Part shown: positions 47,923 through 57,100 of the stretch, piece by piece
Numbering within the stretch: position 1 is the first letter of the stretch
How the letters are laid out: every line of letters begins with the position of its first letter
Source of the DNA: Corynebacterium stationis
GTDB lineage: Bacteria; Actinomycetota; Actinomycetes; Mycobacteriales; Mycobacteriaceae
Assembly (NCBI RefSeq): GCF_001941345.1
Contig: NZ_CP009251.1
Span: 1,178,001 to 1,242,000 of the forward strand
Direction of reading: 5' to 3'
Length of the DNA stretch: 64,000 nucleotides
Position numbers and translations under genes: made by a program
The notes under the pieces: model-generated
The model's input: the letters and a program-made list of their open reading frames with translations, nothing else
Databases searched by the model: none
What the model was told of the DNA's origin: nothing

Positions 47923-48888
47923 TTAATTCAGTTGACGCACATTTGTCTCAGCTAAGTTCAGCATATCCGGAGTCGGAATGGTTGTGCCCGGCAAGGATGT
48001 TGCCGCTGAGCCATAAGCAACGGAGTAACGCAGAGATTCAGCAAGGTCATTACCTGCTTCTTGGGCGAGTAAGAACCCGGCTAAAGAACTATCGCCAGCG
48101 CCGACGGTAGAGGCAACTTCAATCGGTGGGGGGCTAGCAATCCAAGCCCCAGTCTCGGTAACCAACAAGGCACCGGCTGCGCCGAGCGTTACCAGCACAT
48201 AGCCCACACCCTGGGCGTTGACCTTGCGAGCAGCTGCAATAACACCGGAGTAATCGCCACCTTCTGCAGCAGCTTCCAAAGCCAAGCCGTCTTCGCCGAC
48301 TAATTGGCCAAGCTCCAGCCCATTGGGCTTGATGAGATCTGGAGCTGCGGTCGACAGGTTCTTCGCAATCTCCTCCATGGGCTTATCAGAGGTATCAAGG
48401 GCAATCTTGACCTGTGGCGCAGATTTCCGTAGGGCGTTTATGGCCGTGACATAGAAATCAACGGGCACTGCATTAGGCAAAGAACCCGCCATCACCACCC
48501 ACGAGGCGTTGGCAGCAGCGTGGCAGGTAGCATCGATAAGCTGGCTTTGAGCCTGGCTATCTACCGCTGGGCCTTTGCCGTTGAGCTTGGTAGTACGTCC
48601 AGAAGTTTCCGTCACCGTGGTGTTGGTGCGGATATTTTCTGCAATTTCAACGGTCGAGATATCGACATTGATGTCATTGACCAAGGAAATGAAAGGATCA
48701 TTTTCTGCAGCTGGGATGACAGCTACAGCGGATTCTCCCGCCAAAGTCACAGCGTGTGCGACATTGATGCCCTTTCCGCCTGCGGCATTGGTCATACTGG
48801 CAGCACGATGAACCGTGCCGGGGGTTAGTGGGGAATCCAAAGCGATCGTCGCATCGATGCTCGGATTTGGAGTCAGGGTCACAATCAT
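47923..48888 (-). CDS. fruK: 1-phosphofructokinase
   Basis: FruK phosphorylates fructose 1-phosphate to fructose 1,6-bisphosphate. The 321-residue PfkB-family protein starts with MIVTLTPNPSIDATI, has the GGKGINVAHAVTLAGE substrate motif and the C-terminal PfkB signature with the catalytic Asp in STVGAGDSSLAGFL. ATG 48888 is chosen at the first strand; the open frame extends 40 residues upstream without homology. No good ribosome binding site is visible, so the transcript may be leaderless. ptsF follows by 43 bp. Confidence 0.94.
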   Translation of the reverse strand: MIVTLTPNPSIDATIALDSPLTPGTVHRAASMTNAAGGKGINVAHAVTLAGESAVAVIPAAENDPFISLVNDINVDISTVEIAENIRTNTTVTETSGRTTKLNGKGPAVDSQAQSQLIDATCHAAANASWVVMAGSLPNAVPVDFYVTAINALRKSAPQVKIALDTSDKPMEEIAKNLSTAAPDLIKPNGLELGQLVGEDGLALEAAAEGGDYSGVIAAARKVNAQGVGYVLVTLGAAGALLVTETGAWIASPPPIEVASTVGAGDSSLAGFLLAQEAGNDLAESLRYSVAYGSAATSLPGTTIPTPDMLNLAETNVRQLN

Positions 48889-49201
48889 AAGGCGCGGGGT
48901 TCTCCAAAAGTTAGCTATATTGGGTGCAAAGCTATGGACAAAAGCCAAAAAGCTTGAGTTTCCGAATATATGGCGAATACTTGGGGTAATACTCGAGAAA
49001 ATACTCAATAATATTGATTGTTGCCCGAATGTGTCCGGTTGTCAATGATATTGTGTGGTTAGTTTGTGGGATACACCATTAAAACCCACATATTTAACTT
49101 CACATCTCTAATCCGCATCACCTGTTCGCATTGCACACTCATGCGCCTTCAAGGCGCAGTAGGTGTGCAGGGCGCACAAAGACAAGGGAGAAGAACACAC
49201 C
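48889..49201. promoter_or_regulatory. divergent fruK-ptsI control region
   Basis: No gene is supported in this 313-bp AT-rich stretch. AATACT occurs three times at an exact 12-bp step (48976, 48988, 49000). GCGCCTT (49143-49149) and AAGGCGC (49151-49157) form a small hairpin in the ptsI leader. A CGGTTGTCA sequence near 49034-49044 resembles no site that I can name with certainty, though SugR and FruR sites are expected here. Confidence 0.55.
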
Positions 49202-50881
49202 ATGTCAAAGTCCATTAACGGTACTGGCGTTGTTGCCGGCGTTGCCTATGCTCCGGCTGTGTGGGTACGTCCACGACCGGAATTACCTCAACCTGGCGCT
49301 TCAATTGCTGAAGATGCACGGGACAGCGAATTCGAGCGCTTCAAGCAAGCCGCCGAAGTCGTCGCCGACCGGCTGACTACGCGTGCGGAAGTTGCTGACG
49401 GCCACGCTAAAGAAGTGCTCATCGCTACCGCGGGAATGGCCAAAGACCGCGGCTGGCACAAGGCAGTAAAGAAAAATATTGCCGGTGGACACAACGCTGA
49501 ATACGCAGTGGTCGGTGCAACCGATAAATTCGTCGCCATGTTTGAAGCCGCCGGGGGAGTAATGGCGGAGCGCACCACCGACTTGCGCGATGTGCGCGAC
49601 CGCGTGATTGCGCAACTCCGTGGGGAAGATGAACCCGGCTTGCCACATATTGAGGGCGAGGCCGTCCTTTTTGCCGATGACCTAGCCCCAGCCGATACCG
49701 CCACTTTGGACACCAATCACGTCAAAGCTCTGGTGACCGAACTAGGTGGTCCTACCAGCCACACGGCAATCATTGCCCGCCAGCTGGATATTCCATGCAT
49801 CGTTGCCGTGGGCAAATCGCTGCGCGACATCGAATCATCCACCGTCGTCTTTATCGATGGCGCAGTGGGAACCGTGACCACGGATGCCGATGAAGCAGAA
49901 GCACACAAGGCCGTCGCCGACTACAAAGTGCGTGCGGAAAAGGTAGCTCAGTGGACAGGTCCTGCTCAAACCAAAGACGGGCATGCAATCCAAGTACTTG
50001 CCAATGTGGCTGATGGCAACGCTGCACGTCTAGCAGCGCAGTCCCAAGCAGAAGGTATTGGCCTTTACCGCACCGAACTATCCTTCCTGTCTGCCAGTAG
50101 TGAGCCTTCTGTCGATGAGCAGGCCAAGATTTACGGCAAGGTCTTTGATGCGTTCCCAGATTCCAAGGTGGTAGTTCGCACCCTTGATGCTGGTTCGGAT
50201 AAGCCAATTTCTTATGCGACTTTAGACGATGAAGAAAACCCCGCCCTCGGTGTGCGCGGCCTGCGTATCGCGCGGGATAATGAATCACTGCTTACGCGCC
50301 AGCTGGATGCCATTGCCCAAGCAGCAGCACAGCGCAATGAAAAGGCTCAAACCTGGGTCATGGCTCCGATGGTCGCAACCTCGACAGAAGCACAATGGTT
50401 TGCTGAACTATGCCGCGAACGTGGTCTGGTGCCTGGCGCGATGGTGGAAGTACCGGCTGCAGCCTTGATGGCCGATACCATCATGCCACACCTAGATTTT
50501 GTCTCCATTGGTACCAATGACTTAACCCAGTACACGATGGCGGCTGACCGACTGTCGCCACAGCTGGCCTATCTGACTGACCCCTGGCAGCCAGCAGTGT
50601 TGCGTTTGATCCAGCACACCTGCATTGGCGGCGCAGATAACAACGTGCCAGTCGGAGTGTGCGGTGAAGCAGCAGCCGATCCTATCTTGGCCTGCGTGCT
50701 TGTGGGCCTGGGCGTGAACTCACTATCGGCAGCATCCACCGCCATAGCCGGTGTGGGTGCACAACTGGCTGAAGTAACCCTTGAGCAGTGCCAGGAAATG
50801 GCCGAAGCGGCCATTATGGCTCCCGGTGCACCAGAAGCACGCGAAGCAGTTCGCGCGCTGTTAGACGGCTACGCCTCTTAA
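49202..50881 (+). CDS. ptsI: phosphoenolpyruvate-protein phosphotransferase (enzyme I)
   Basis: Enzyme I takes phosphate from PEP and passes it to HPr, serving all PTS sugars. The 559-residue protein has the swivelling domain with the active His in LGGPTSHTAIIARQL (about residue 190), the PEP-binding barrel with GIGLYRTELSFL and GTNDLTQYTMAADR, and the catalytic Cys in VGVCGEAAAD. AGGGAGAAGA just upstream sets ATG 49202, in preference to the in-frame ATG at 49163. It is divergent from fruK and convergent with sugR, whose product represses it in the absence of sugars in C. glutamicum. Confidence 0.95.
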   Translation: MSKSINGTGVVAGVAYAPAVWVRPRPELPQPGASIAEDARDSEFERFKQAAEVVADRLTTRAEVADGHAKEVLIATAGMAKDRGWHKAVKKNIAGGHNAEYAVVGATDKFVAMFEAAGGVMAERTTDLRDVRDRVIAQLRGEDEPGLPHIEGEAVLFADDLAPADTATLDTNHVKALVTELGGPTSHTAIIARQLDIPCIVAVGKSLRDIESSTVVFIDGAVGTVTTDADEAEAHKAVADYKVRAEKVAQWTGPAQTKDGHAIQVLANVADGNAARLAAQSQAEGIGLYRTELSFLSASSEPSVDEQAKIYGKVFDAFPDSKVVVRTLDAGSDKPISYATLDDEENPALGVRGLRIARDNESLLTRQLDAIAQAAAQRNEKAQTWVMAPMVATSTEAQWFAELCRERGLVPGAMVEVPAAALMADTIMPHLDFVSIGTNDLTQYTMAADRLSPQLAYLTDPWQPAVLRLIQHTCIGGADNNVPVGVCGEAAADPILACVLVGLGVNSLSAASTAIAGVGAQLAEVTLEQCQEMAEAAIMAPGAPEAREAVRALLDGYAS

Positions 50882-50892
50882 GAAAGATTTAA

Positions 50893-50921
50893 GCAAGCAG
50901 GCATCGGGGGAGCCTGCTTGC
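50893..50921. terminator. hairpin between ptsI and sugR
   Basis: GCAAGCAGGC (50893-50902) pairs with GCCTGCTTGC (50912-50921) with a 9-base loop. It lies in the gap of two convergent genes and may end both. Confidence 0.7.
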
Positions 50922-50933
50922 CAAGTTACTGAC

Positions 50934-51728
50934 TTAGCTACGCGCTAGGTCATCTACGACAACAACATCGATCTCGCGATCCCGTAGTGAATTTAAAAAT
51001 ATCTCTGAGGCACCGCTATCAGTGATGACAACATCAATCTCTGACAAGGAAGCGAAACTGACTAGGTAATCAGTTCCCAACTTGGAAGAGTCACACAGCA
51101 CCACAACCTTGTGTGCATTGGTGACAAAAGCTGATTTAATCGCGGCCTCTTGCGCATCTGCAGTAGACAAACCGTGATCGAGCGTCAAAGCATTGGTGCC
51201 GATAAAAGCCACATCAGCGCGCAGCAGAGCCATGGTGCGCAGCGCAGTATCACCGACGACAGCCTGCGTTATGGCGCGAACCGTACCTCCGAGCAACTGC
51301 ACATATTGCACCCCATTATTGGCCAAAGACAAAGCGATGGGCAGGCTATTAGAGACAATGGACAGCTGGTGTGCTGCCGGGGTTTGGCCAATGAGGTCAG
51401 CCACGGCGCTGGTGGTAGTACCCGCATCTAAAAAGATGCTGCCGGTGCCCTGCGGTAAAAACTCCATCGCTGCCCGGGCAATCGCCATCTTGGCAGTAGT
51501 AGCAGAACGCAGCCGAGAATCAAGGGTCAGCTCCGAGGTCTGGAAAGACTGGGAGGCAACAGCACCGCCGTGGACGCGATGCACAACGCCCTCACGGTCC
51601 AGCACGGCTAAATCACGACGAATAGTCTCTGCCGTAACGTCGAAGCGCTCGGACAACTCGGTGACGTTGACGCGGCCTTCAACTGCAGTCATTGAAGCAA
51701 TCTGTCGGCGTCGCTCCTCAGCGTACAT
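50934..51728 (-). CDS. sugR: DeoR-family sugar regulator SugR
   Basis: SugR represses ptsG, ptsF, ptsI and ptsH in C. glutamicum and is released by sugar phosphates. The 264-residue protein starts MYAEERRRQIASMTAVEGRV, followed by the DeoR recognition helix in FDVTAETIRRDLAVLDREGVV; the C-terminal ISOCOT-like sensor domain contains LFLDAGTT-like IFLDAGTTTSAVADL and GTNALTLDHGLSTAD, which binds the sugar phosphate. It is convergent with ptsI. The promoter lies in the 430-bp gap to lexA. Confidence 0.93.
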   Translation of the reverse strand: MYAEERRRQIASMTAVEGRVNVTELSERFDVTAETIRRDLAVLDREGVVHRVHGGAVASQSFQTSELTLDSRLRSATTAKMAIARAAMEFLPQGTGSIFLDAGTTTSAVADLIGQTPAAHQLSIVSNSLPIALSLANNGVQYVQLLGGTVRAITQAVVGDTALRTMALLRADVAFIGTNALTLDHGLSTADAQEAAIKSAFVTNAHKVVVLCDSSKLGTDYLVSFASLSEIDVVITDSGASEIFLNSLRDREIDVVVVDDLARS

Positions 51729-52054
51729 TTAGCATCCCTTCCCGCATTGGGCAATAGTCAATTGAAAACTAGGTCACATCGAGCCGTATCGGTATTAAAC
51801 CCACGTCATGTCTACTCGGTTGGGGTGTAAGAGAGTAAGGCAAAAGCAAATGTGGATTCTTGTCCCAATTGGGGCAGTGTTGTCTCCAGAATGCCATGAA
51901 ATTCAGAACTAAACACAGATCGTGCACTGTCGCCATGTCACTAATTAGAGCTATAGCCAGTACAGACGCCGGCATTCTTAACGGTCAGCGCGCTAACAGT
52001 CACCAAAGCAATGTGGGATTGTCTGTGAATGAGAGCAGAAGCAAACAACCCATT

Positions 52055-52069
52055 CGGGGGGGGGGGGGG
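52055..52069 (+). repeat. homopolymeric G15 tract
   Basis: Fifteen consecutive G residues lie between a TTC and CGTGACATG context, flanked by a 10-bp inverted repeat at 52010-52019 and 52082-52091. Tracts of this length are unstable in replication and sequencing. Confidence 0.9.
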
Positions 52070-52102
52070 CGTGACATGTCTATCCCACATTTGCCGTCAA
52101 TA

Positions 52103-52140
52103 AAAAAAGACCGTATCCCCACTTTCGTGGAAATACGGTC
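52103..52140 (-). terminator. lexA terminator
   Basis: GACCGTAT (52109-52116) pairs with ATACGGTC (52133-52140), with inner CCAC/GTGG pairs and, on the minus strand, a run of seven T beyond the stem. It lies 17 bp after the lexA stop codon. Confidence 0.88.
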
Positions 52141-52157
52141 AAAGATCTGCCCAAAAG

Positions 52158-52865
52158 CTAGATCTTGCGGATAACAGAGACGACCTTGCCCATAATCTTG
52201 GCATCATCACCTGGAATGGGGGCAAAAGCCTCATTGTGCGGAAGCAGCCACACGCCACTGGAGTCCTGGTGGAATTCCTTCACGGTGGCTTCTTCGTTGT
52301 CTAGCAAAGCTGCAACAAAGTCACCAGATTCAGCTGTTGGCTGGGAGCGGATAATGACCCAGTCGCCGTCCAAGATTGCTGCATCCTTCATGGATTCACC
52401 AACTACCTTGAGCATGTAGAGCTCACCCTTGCCTACGATGTCATCGGGCAGTGGGTAGTATGCGTCAACATTCTCTTCCGCGGTAATAGGTGCGCCAGCC
52501 GCAATACGTCCAACCACGGGAATGTAACTCACGCTGGAAGCGGTCTCGGGCAAGGCATCTTCAACTACGGGCTCTGCAGCAGGCTTGCGGCCTGGCTTCG
52601 ATTCATCATCCATAGCAAATTGGCGAAGATCGACAGCGCGAGGCTTATTGGGGTCACGGCGCAAGAAGCCCTTTTGTTCGAGCTGGTTGAGCTGGTAAGC
52701 AACCGACGAAGTTGACTGCAGTCCAACCGCATCTCCGATTTCGCGAATGCTTGGTGGATATCCGCGCAGTACGACCGCGTCTTTGATGACTTCGAGAATT
52801 CGACGTTGGCGTGGTGAAAGTTCGGAAATGTCGGGCCGGGGAGTAATACCTCGGGGTTTAGCCAT
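52158..52865 (-). CDS. lexA: SOS repressor LexA
   Basis: LexA represses DNA-damage genes and cleaves itself when RecA filaments form. The 235-residue protein has the N-terminal winged HTH ([20 protein letters not shown], then [19 protein letters not shown]), a linker rich in Pro/Glu/Ala, the cleavage site Ala-Gly in GRIAAGAPI, the catalytic Ser in VGESMKDA and the catalytic Lys in TVKEF. ATG 52865 follows AAGGAG. The divergent DivS-like gene shares its upstream region, which holds LexA-box candidates, so lexA is probably autoregulated. Confidence 0.96.
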   Translation of the reverse strand: MAKPRGITPRPDISELSPRQRRILEVIKDAVVLRGYPPSIREIGDAVGLQSTSSVAYQLNQLEQKGFLRRDPNKPRAVDLRQFAMDDESKPGRKPAAEPVVEDALPETASSVSYIPVVGRIAAGAPITAEENVDAYYPLPDDIVGKGELYMLKVVGESMKDAAILDGDWVIIRSQPTAESGDFVAALLDNEEATVKEFHQDSSGVWLLPHNEAFAPIPGDDAKIMGKVVSVIRKI

Positions 52866-53168
52866 TTTAGCTCCTTGGATATCTAAGCCGGTATCCAAAA
52901 TCTTGGGTACTGGCCGGCTTAGCTCGATTGAACTTAGAACAGTGACTGCGAGATTTTGGTAGACGGTGAAACTTGCCTGTTTTAATCGATACTCCATTTG
53001 TATCACGTTTTGCACCCATGTTCGACTATTTCGCGCCCGGTGTGGACAAAGTTTCGAAATCCTGTTATAAATCGAACATAGATAAATAATCGAACAGTTG
53101 CGCGAATAGACATCTGGAGTGTCTAGGAAGTTAGATAGTGTCACTTGCGTAACCGAAAGGATAACATC
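52866..53168. promoter_or_regulatory. divergent lexA-divS control region
   Basis: This region holds a long imperfect hairpin in the lexA leader (CTAAGCCGG at 52883-52891 with CCGGCTTAG at 52914-52922 and further inner pairing), SOS-box candidates near 53070-53105, and the ribosome binding site AAAGGA for the small leader ORF at 53169. No further gene is supported. Confidence 0.6.
53090..53105. promoter_or_regulatory. LexA (SOS) box
   Basis: TCGAACAGTTGCGCGA matches the actinobacterial consensus TCGAACANNTGTTCGA at 12 of the 14 defined positions. An additional half site, ATCGAACATA, lies just to its left (53071-53080). Confidence 0.65.
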
Positions 53169-53219
53169 ATGGCTATTGCTCTTAATCGCGGAATGCTCAT
53201 TCAACTCGTTCTTCCTTGA
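53169..53219 (+). CDS. possible 16-residue leader peptide before the DivS-like gene
   Basis: ATG 53169 has a good ribosome binding site (AAAGGA, 53157-53162) and encodes [16 protein letters not shown], ending at TGA 53217-53219. Its stop codon overlaps the TTG start of the DivS-like frame (TTGA). It may couple translation or be the true 5' end of the gene joined by frameshifting. Short and without homologues that I recognise. Confidence 0.35.
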   Translation: MAIALNRGMLIQLVLP

Positions 53220-53554
53220 AGTCAATCACACGCGCGGGACAAACTCCTGCTGCATCTGTGTGGGAGCCTGCAGTGCGCGAACCGCGCGTCAACCGAGTCC
53301 GAACTCTCGACTCAGTCGCTAGAACACCACAACGAAACGCTTTCGAACAGGCGCGTTCTTTCGAGTCTGTTGAGGCTTCTGAATCTATGAGTCGCTGGGA
53401 AAGCGTTCGAAGCAACCTGGCTCTCGGTGCTGTGTTCGGTGCGGCAGTATTTTCTAGCATTTTATTCGCTGGCTTTAATGCCTCAGATGAGCCAGTAACC
53501 CCTGCACCAACCGTTAGTTCTTCGTCTTTTTCCCACAGCGTGCAAACTCGCTAA
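53216..53554 (+). CDS. divS: DivS-like SOS-induced cell-division suppressor (putative)
   Basis: The 112-residue product is encoded exactly where C. glutamicum has divS, the SOS-induced cell division suppressor, divergent from lexA and behind an SOS box. It has a basic, Arg/Thr/Ser-rich N-terminal half, a membrane helix (about 67-85, [20 protein letters not shown]) and a Ser/Thr/Pro-rich external tail. A LysM domain, present in longer relatives, is absent. The start is uncertain: TTG 53216 overlaps the stop of a well-initiated 16-codon leader frame, and ATG 53388 would give a 55-residue protein that keeps the helix. The assignment rests mostly on context. Confidence 0.55.
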   Translation: MKSITRAGQTPAASVWEPAVREPRVNRVRTLDSVARTPQRNAFEQARSFESVEASESMSRWESVRSNLALGAVFGAAVFSSILFAGFNASDEPVTPAPTVSSSSFSHSVQTR

Positions 53555-53700
53555 AAGCTTTCCTACACCCGGGCCACATCCCAAACTGATAGACCATTTG
53601 GGTAGTCCGTAGTGGATTCGGACAGGGCAGTACACTAGTTCTAGTATTAAAACCCCTCGCACGGTTAGTACGTGTTGGGAATTCTACGTAAGGACGCTTG

Positions 53701-54156
53701 GTGTACTGCCCATTTTGTCATCATGAACAATCCCGTGTCATTGACTCTCGTGTCATCGATGCCGGCTCATCAATCCGCCGGCGCCGCGAATGCGCATCAT
53801 GTCGCGGTCGATTTACCACCATTGAAAAAGCCATCCTTCTAGTGGTCAAACGCAATGGCTTAGCAGAGCCCTTTAGCAGCGATAAACTTATCCGCGGTGT
53901 TCGCCGAGCATGCCAGGGTCGCGATGTTAGCGATGATGCGCTCAAGCGCTTAGCGCAAGAAGTAGAAGAGCGCGTGCGCAGTCACGGCAGTTCCCAGGTC
54001 AATGCCAACGACATTGGTTTAGCGATCTTGGATCCACTGCGTGACCTCGATGAGGTTGCTTACCTGCGCTTTGCATCTGTGTATAAATCTTTCGACAGCG
54101 CCGATGATTTCGAATCTGAAATTCGACTTATGCGTCGGCGTGAGCGCGACGTCTAA
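53701..54156 (+). CDS. nrdR: transcriptional repressor NrdR
   Basis: NrdR is a zinc-ribbon, ATP-cone regulator that represses ribonucleotide reductase genes when dATP is high. The 151-residue protein has the zinc ribbon ([14 protein letters not shown] with CASCRGRF) and the ATP-cone ([25 protein letters not shown]), and ends in RFASVYKSF as in the family. GTG 53701 is preferred, with AAGGA upstream; a TTG directly before it is also in frame. The location next to lexA/divS is typical of corynebacteria. Convergent with hrpA. Confidence 0.95.
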   Translation: MYCPFCHHEQSRVIDSRVIDAGSSIRRRRECASCRGRFTTIEKAILLVVKRNGLAEPFSSDKLIRGVRRACQGRDVSDDALKRLAQEVEERVRSHGSSQVNANDIGLAILDPLRDLDEVAYLRFASVYKSFDSADDFESEIRLMRRRERDV

Positions 54157-54172
54157 GCCGAATCGGGATTTC

Positions 54173-57100
54173 TTAGAGTTTGTCTACAGCCTTTTGAATC
54201 CGCCGCAGGGATACGGCATGCGCAGTGCCAAGGCGCTGCGCAAAAAGGGAGACACGCAGCTCTTGTATCATCCAGCGAATAGCTTTGACCTCGCGTGAGC
54301 GGGCTCGACCAGCTGGCAGATTACGCAGCTTATTGTCCAAGTAGGCATTGGCACTGTCGATCTCTGCCTGACGGTCAGCATCCTTGTCTGGGTCATGGCC
54401 CATTTCTTCCAAGCGGATGAGCATTGCTTGCAAATAGCGGGGGAGATGCCGCAAGTGCTCAATGCCGTGAATAGTCACTGCATGCTTCGGTAGCAGAAAT
54501 TCTATTTGTTTGACCATGTCATCAATTGCAGGCCCAGTCCACTTCTTCAGCTCATCGGCTACGCGTGAGTATTGCACCATCGCAGGCGCTAAAGCAACGA
54601 TGGATTGCCGTACACGCCCAGGCACCTGTGGCTTAACCTTTTCTTTTAAAGCCTTGAACTTATCAGGAGAGCGAACAGGTCCGCCGGCGTCCATCATGAC
54701 ATCGCGAATTGCGGCAACGCGCGCATCATTGACCAACTCCTCAGCGCCATAGTTATCGATGGCCACACGCTGCTGTAGAGGCAAACCCTTGATCATCTGC
54801 GATGTGTTCACGGAGATTTCACGCATGAGCAAAGTCAGCGTGGTTGTTATCATCGCGGAGTCAGCTGCGGCTTTCGTCGCGTGGACTTTAACGGCAATTC
54901 CATCTGGTGTGGTCACTAGTGCCGGGTATGCGACAACCTCGTGGCCATCGACCACGGTGGCGACTTCTTCGTCCACGCTGCCTAGAGTCTCTTCTGTCCA
55001 TTCGTTAACAGCAGCAGACTCTTGGGCACGGCCGAGCTGCGATACTGAAGAACTAATGGATCCTGCTTGGCGCTTGACCAGCTGAGCTAAGTCCCTATCC
55101 GAGTCAATAACCTTGCCCTTTTTGTCCACTGCAGCGAAGTTGAACTTCAAGTGTGCGGGCAAAGCCTCAGGCCGGAAGTCGGAAGCAGAGATTCCTGAAC
55201 CGCCTAAATCGCGCAAGACATCAGCTAATTGCTGCACTAAGCGTCCTTGATAAGGGATCAACTTATCCAAAGCCCGGCGCGCAAATTCTGGCACGGGTAC
55301 CACGGAGCGGCGCAAAGCCTTCGGCAATGTGCGCATCAACTCTGTGACAAGTTCTTCTCGCAAGCCCGGCACGAGCCAATCGAAGCCCTCTTTGTCTAAG
55401 CCCGCTAATAGTGGCACGGGCACCATTAAGGTGACGCCGTCCATGACGTCGCCTGGTTCGAAGCGATAGGTCAACTCCAAGTCAATGGAGCCTTGCTTCC
55501 AATGATCAGGAAAGGCATCCTCGGTAACTGCTGAATCGTCGTTGAGTAGTTCTTCGGGGTCAAAGTCTAAGAGCGAGGGATTTTTGTGGCGTTCCTTCTT
55601 CCACCATGAGTCGAAGTAGCGCCCAGTTGTAATCTTGGCCGGCAGGCGCTTGTCGTAGAACTCAAAGAGCGTATCTTCGTCGACAACAATGCCGCGTCGG
55701 CGTGCTTTTTCCTCATACTGGCTTGCATCATCAAGCTTCTTGACGTTGTCGTGGAAGAAGTGGTGGTGGGTATTCCAGTTGCCACCAATCAGTGCTTCTC
55801 GAATAAACATATCGCGAGCAGCCACCGGATCGATGCGGTGATACGGCACAAGGCGGTCAGCTACGACCGTGACGCCGTAGAGCGTAGAGCGCTGCGTTGC
55901 CATGGCGGCTGCACGTTTAGTGGACCACGTTGGTTCGGAATAGTTGTGACGCAGGAGATTCCCAGCCAAAGACTCCACCCATGCCGGGTCAATCTTGGCT
56001 ACATCGCGTGCCCAGAGACGTGAAGTCTCCACGAGCTCTGCAGCCATAATGAACTCTGGTGGCTTCTTTGCAAGAGCCGAACCAGGGAAGATTAAGAACT
56101 TTGTATTACGTGCGCCATAGAATTCCTTGGAATTGCCATCGCGGGCACCGATATTAGACAACAGACCCGAAAGCAAGGACTGGTGGATTTGGTCATCGCG
56201 GCGATTGGTCTCTGTAGCAGTCCAGCCCATCTGCTTGGTAACCCCTTGCAGCTGGCGCACCAAGTCGAACCATTCTCGGATGCGCATGTAGTGCAAAAAT
56301 TCTTTTTTCATGCGCTTACGGAAGGCATTGCCCGACATTTCATCGCGAGAATCCTGGATGTAATCCCACAGCTTAAGTATGGACAGGAAATCAGAGGTTT
56401 TATCTTTAAAGCGCGCGTGCGCCTGATCCGCTTGTGCCTGGAATTCAAGGGGACGCTCGCGCACATCCTGGATGGTCATGGCAGCGACGATCACCATGAC
56501 ATCGTTAAGCACTCCCAGCTTGTGAGCTTCGACCAGCATGCGTGCCATGCGCGGATCAACCGGGATGCGTGCCAGGTCTTTGCCCACGGTGGTCAGCTTT
56601 GGCAGCCCATCCTGCTCCTCGTCTTCTAGGGCCGATAGCTCGTGCAAAACCATCAGGCCATCGCGAATAGCTTTGGGCTCAGGGGGTTGGACAAAGGGGA
56701 ATTTCTCGATCGCGCCCAAACGCAGCGAGACCATTTGCAAGATGACACTCGCTAGGTTGGTGCGCAAGATCTCCGGGTCCGTAAATTCAGGACGCGATGA
56801 GAAGTCTTCTTCGGAGTAAAGACGAATGGCGATGCCGTCGGCGACACGGCCACAGCGGCCCGAGCGCTGATTGGCTGAAGCTTGTGAAATCGGTTCAATG
56901 GGCAGGCGTTGAACCTTCGTGCGCGTGGAGTAGCGAGAGATACGCGCGGTGCCAGTATCCACGACATAGTGAATGCCGGGGACCGTCAGAGAAGTTTCAG
57001 CGATATTGGTTGCTAAGACAATGCGGCGGGAAGAATGCGGGCTAAAGACGCGGTGCTGTTCTTGGTTAGACAAGCGCCCATACAGGGGAGTGACTTCCAC

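Larger units (their letters stand above)
51729..52157. other. gene-free region between sugR and lexA with a 15-base G tract
   Basis: No protein-coding gene is supported here. The stretch must hold the sugR promoter. Features seen are AATGTGGGAT (52010-52019) and its inverted copy ATCCCACATT (52082-52091), which flank a run of 15 G at 52055-52069, and the lexA terminator at the right end. A 104-codon open frame in the region has no recognised similarity and an unlikely composition. Confidence 0.6.

Noticed and set aside
51860..52174. 104-codon plus-strand frame through the G tract between sugR and lexA
   Set aside because: Includes a poly-Gly run from the G15 tract, runs into the lexA terminator and lexA itself, and has no known motif.
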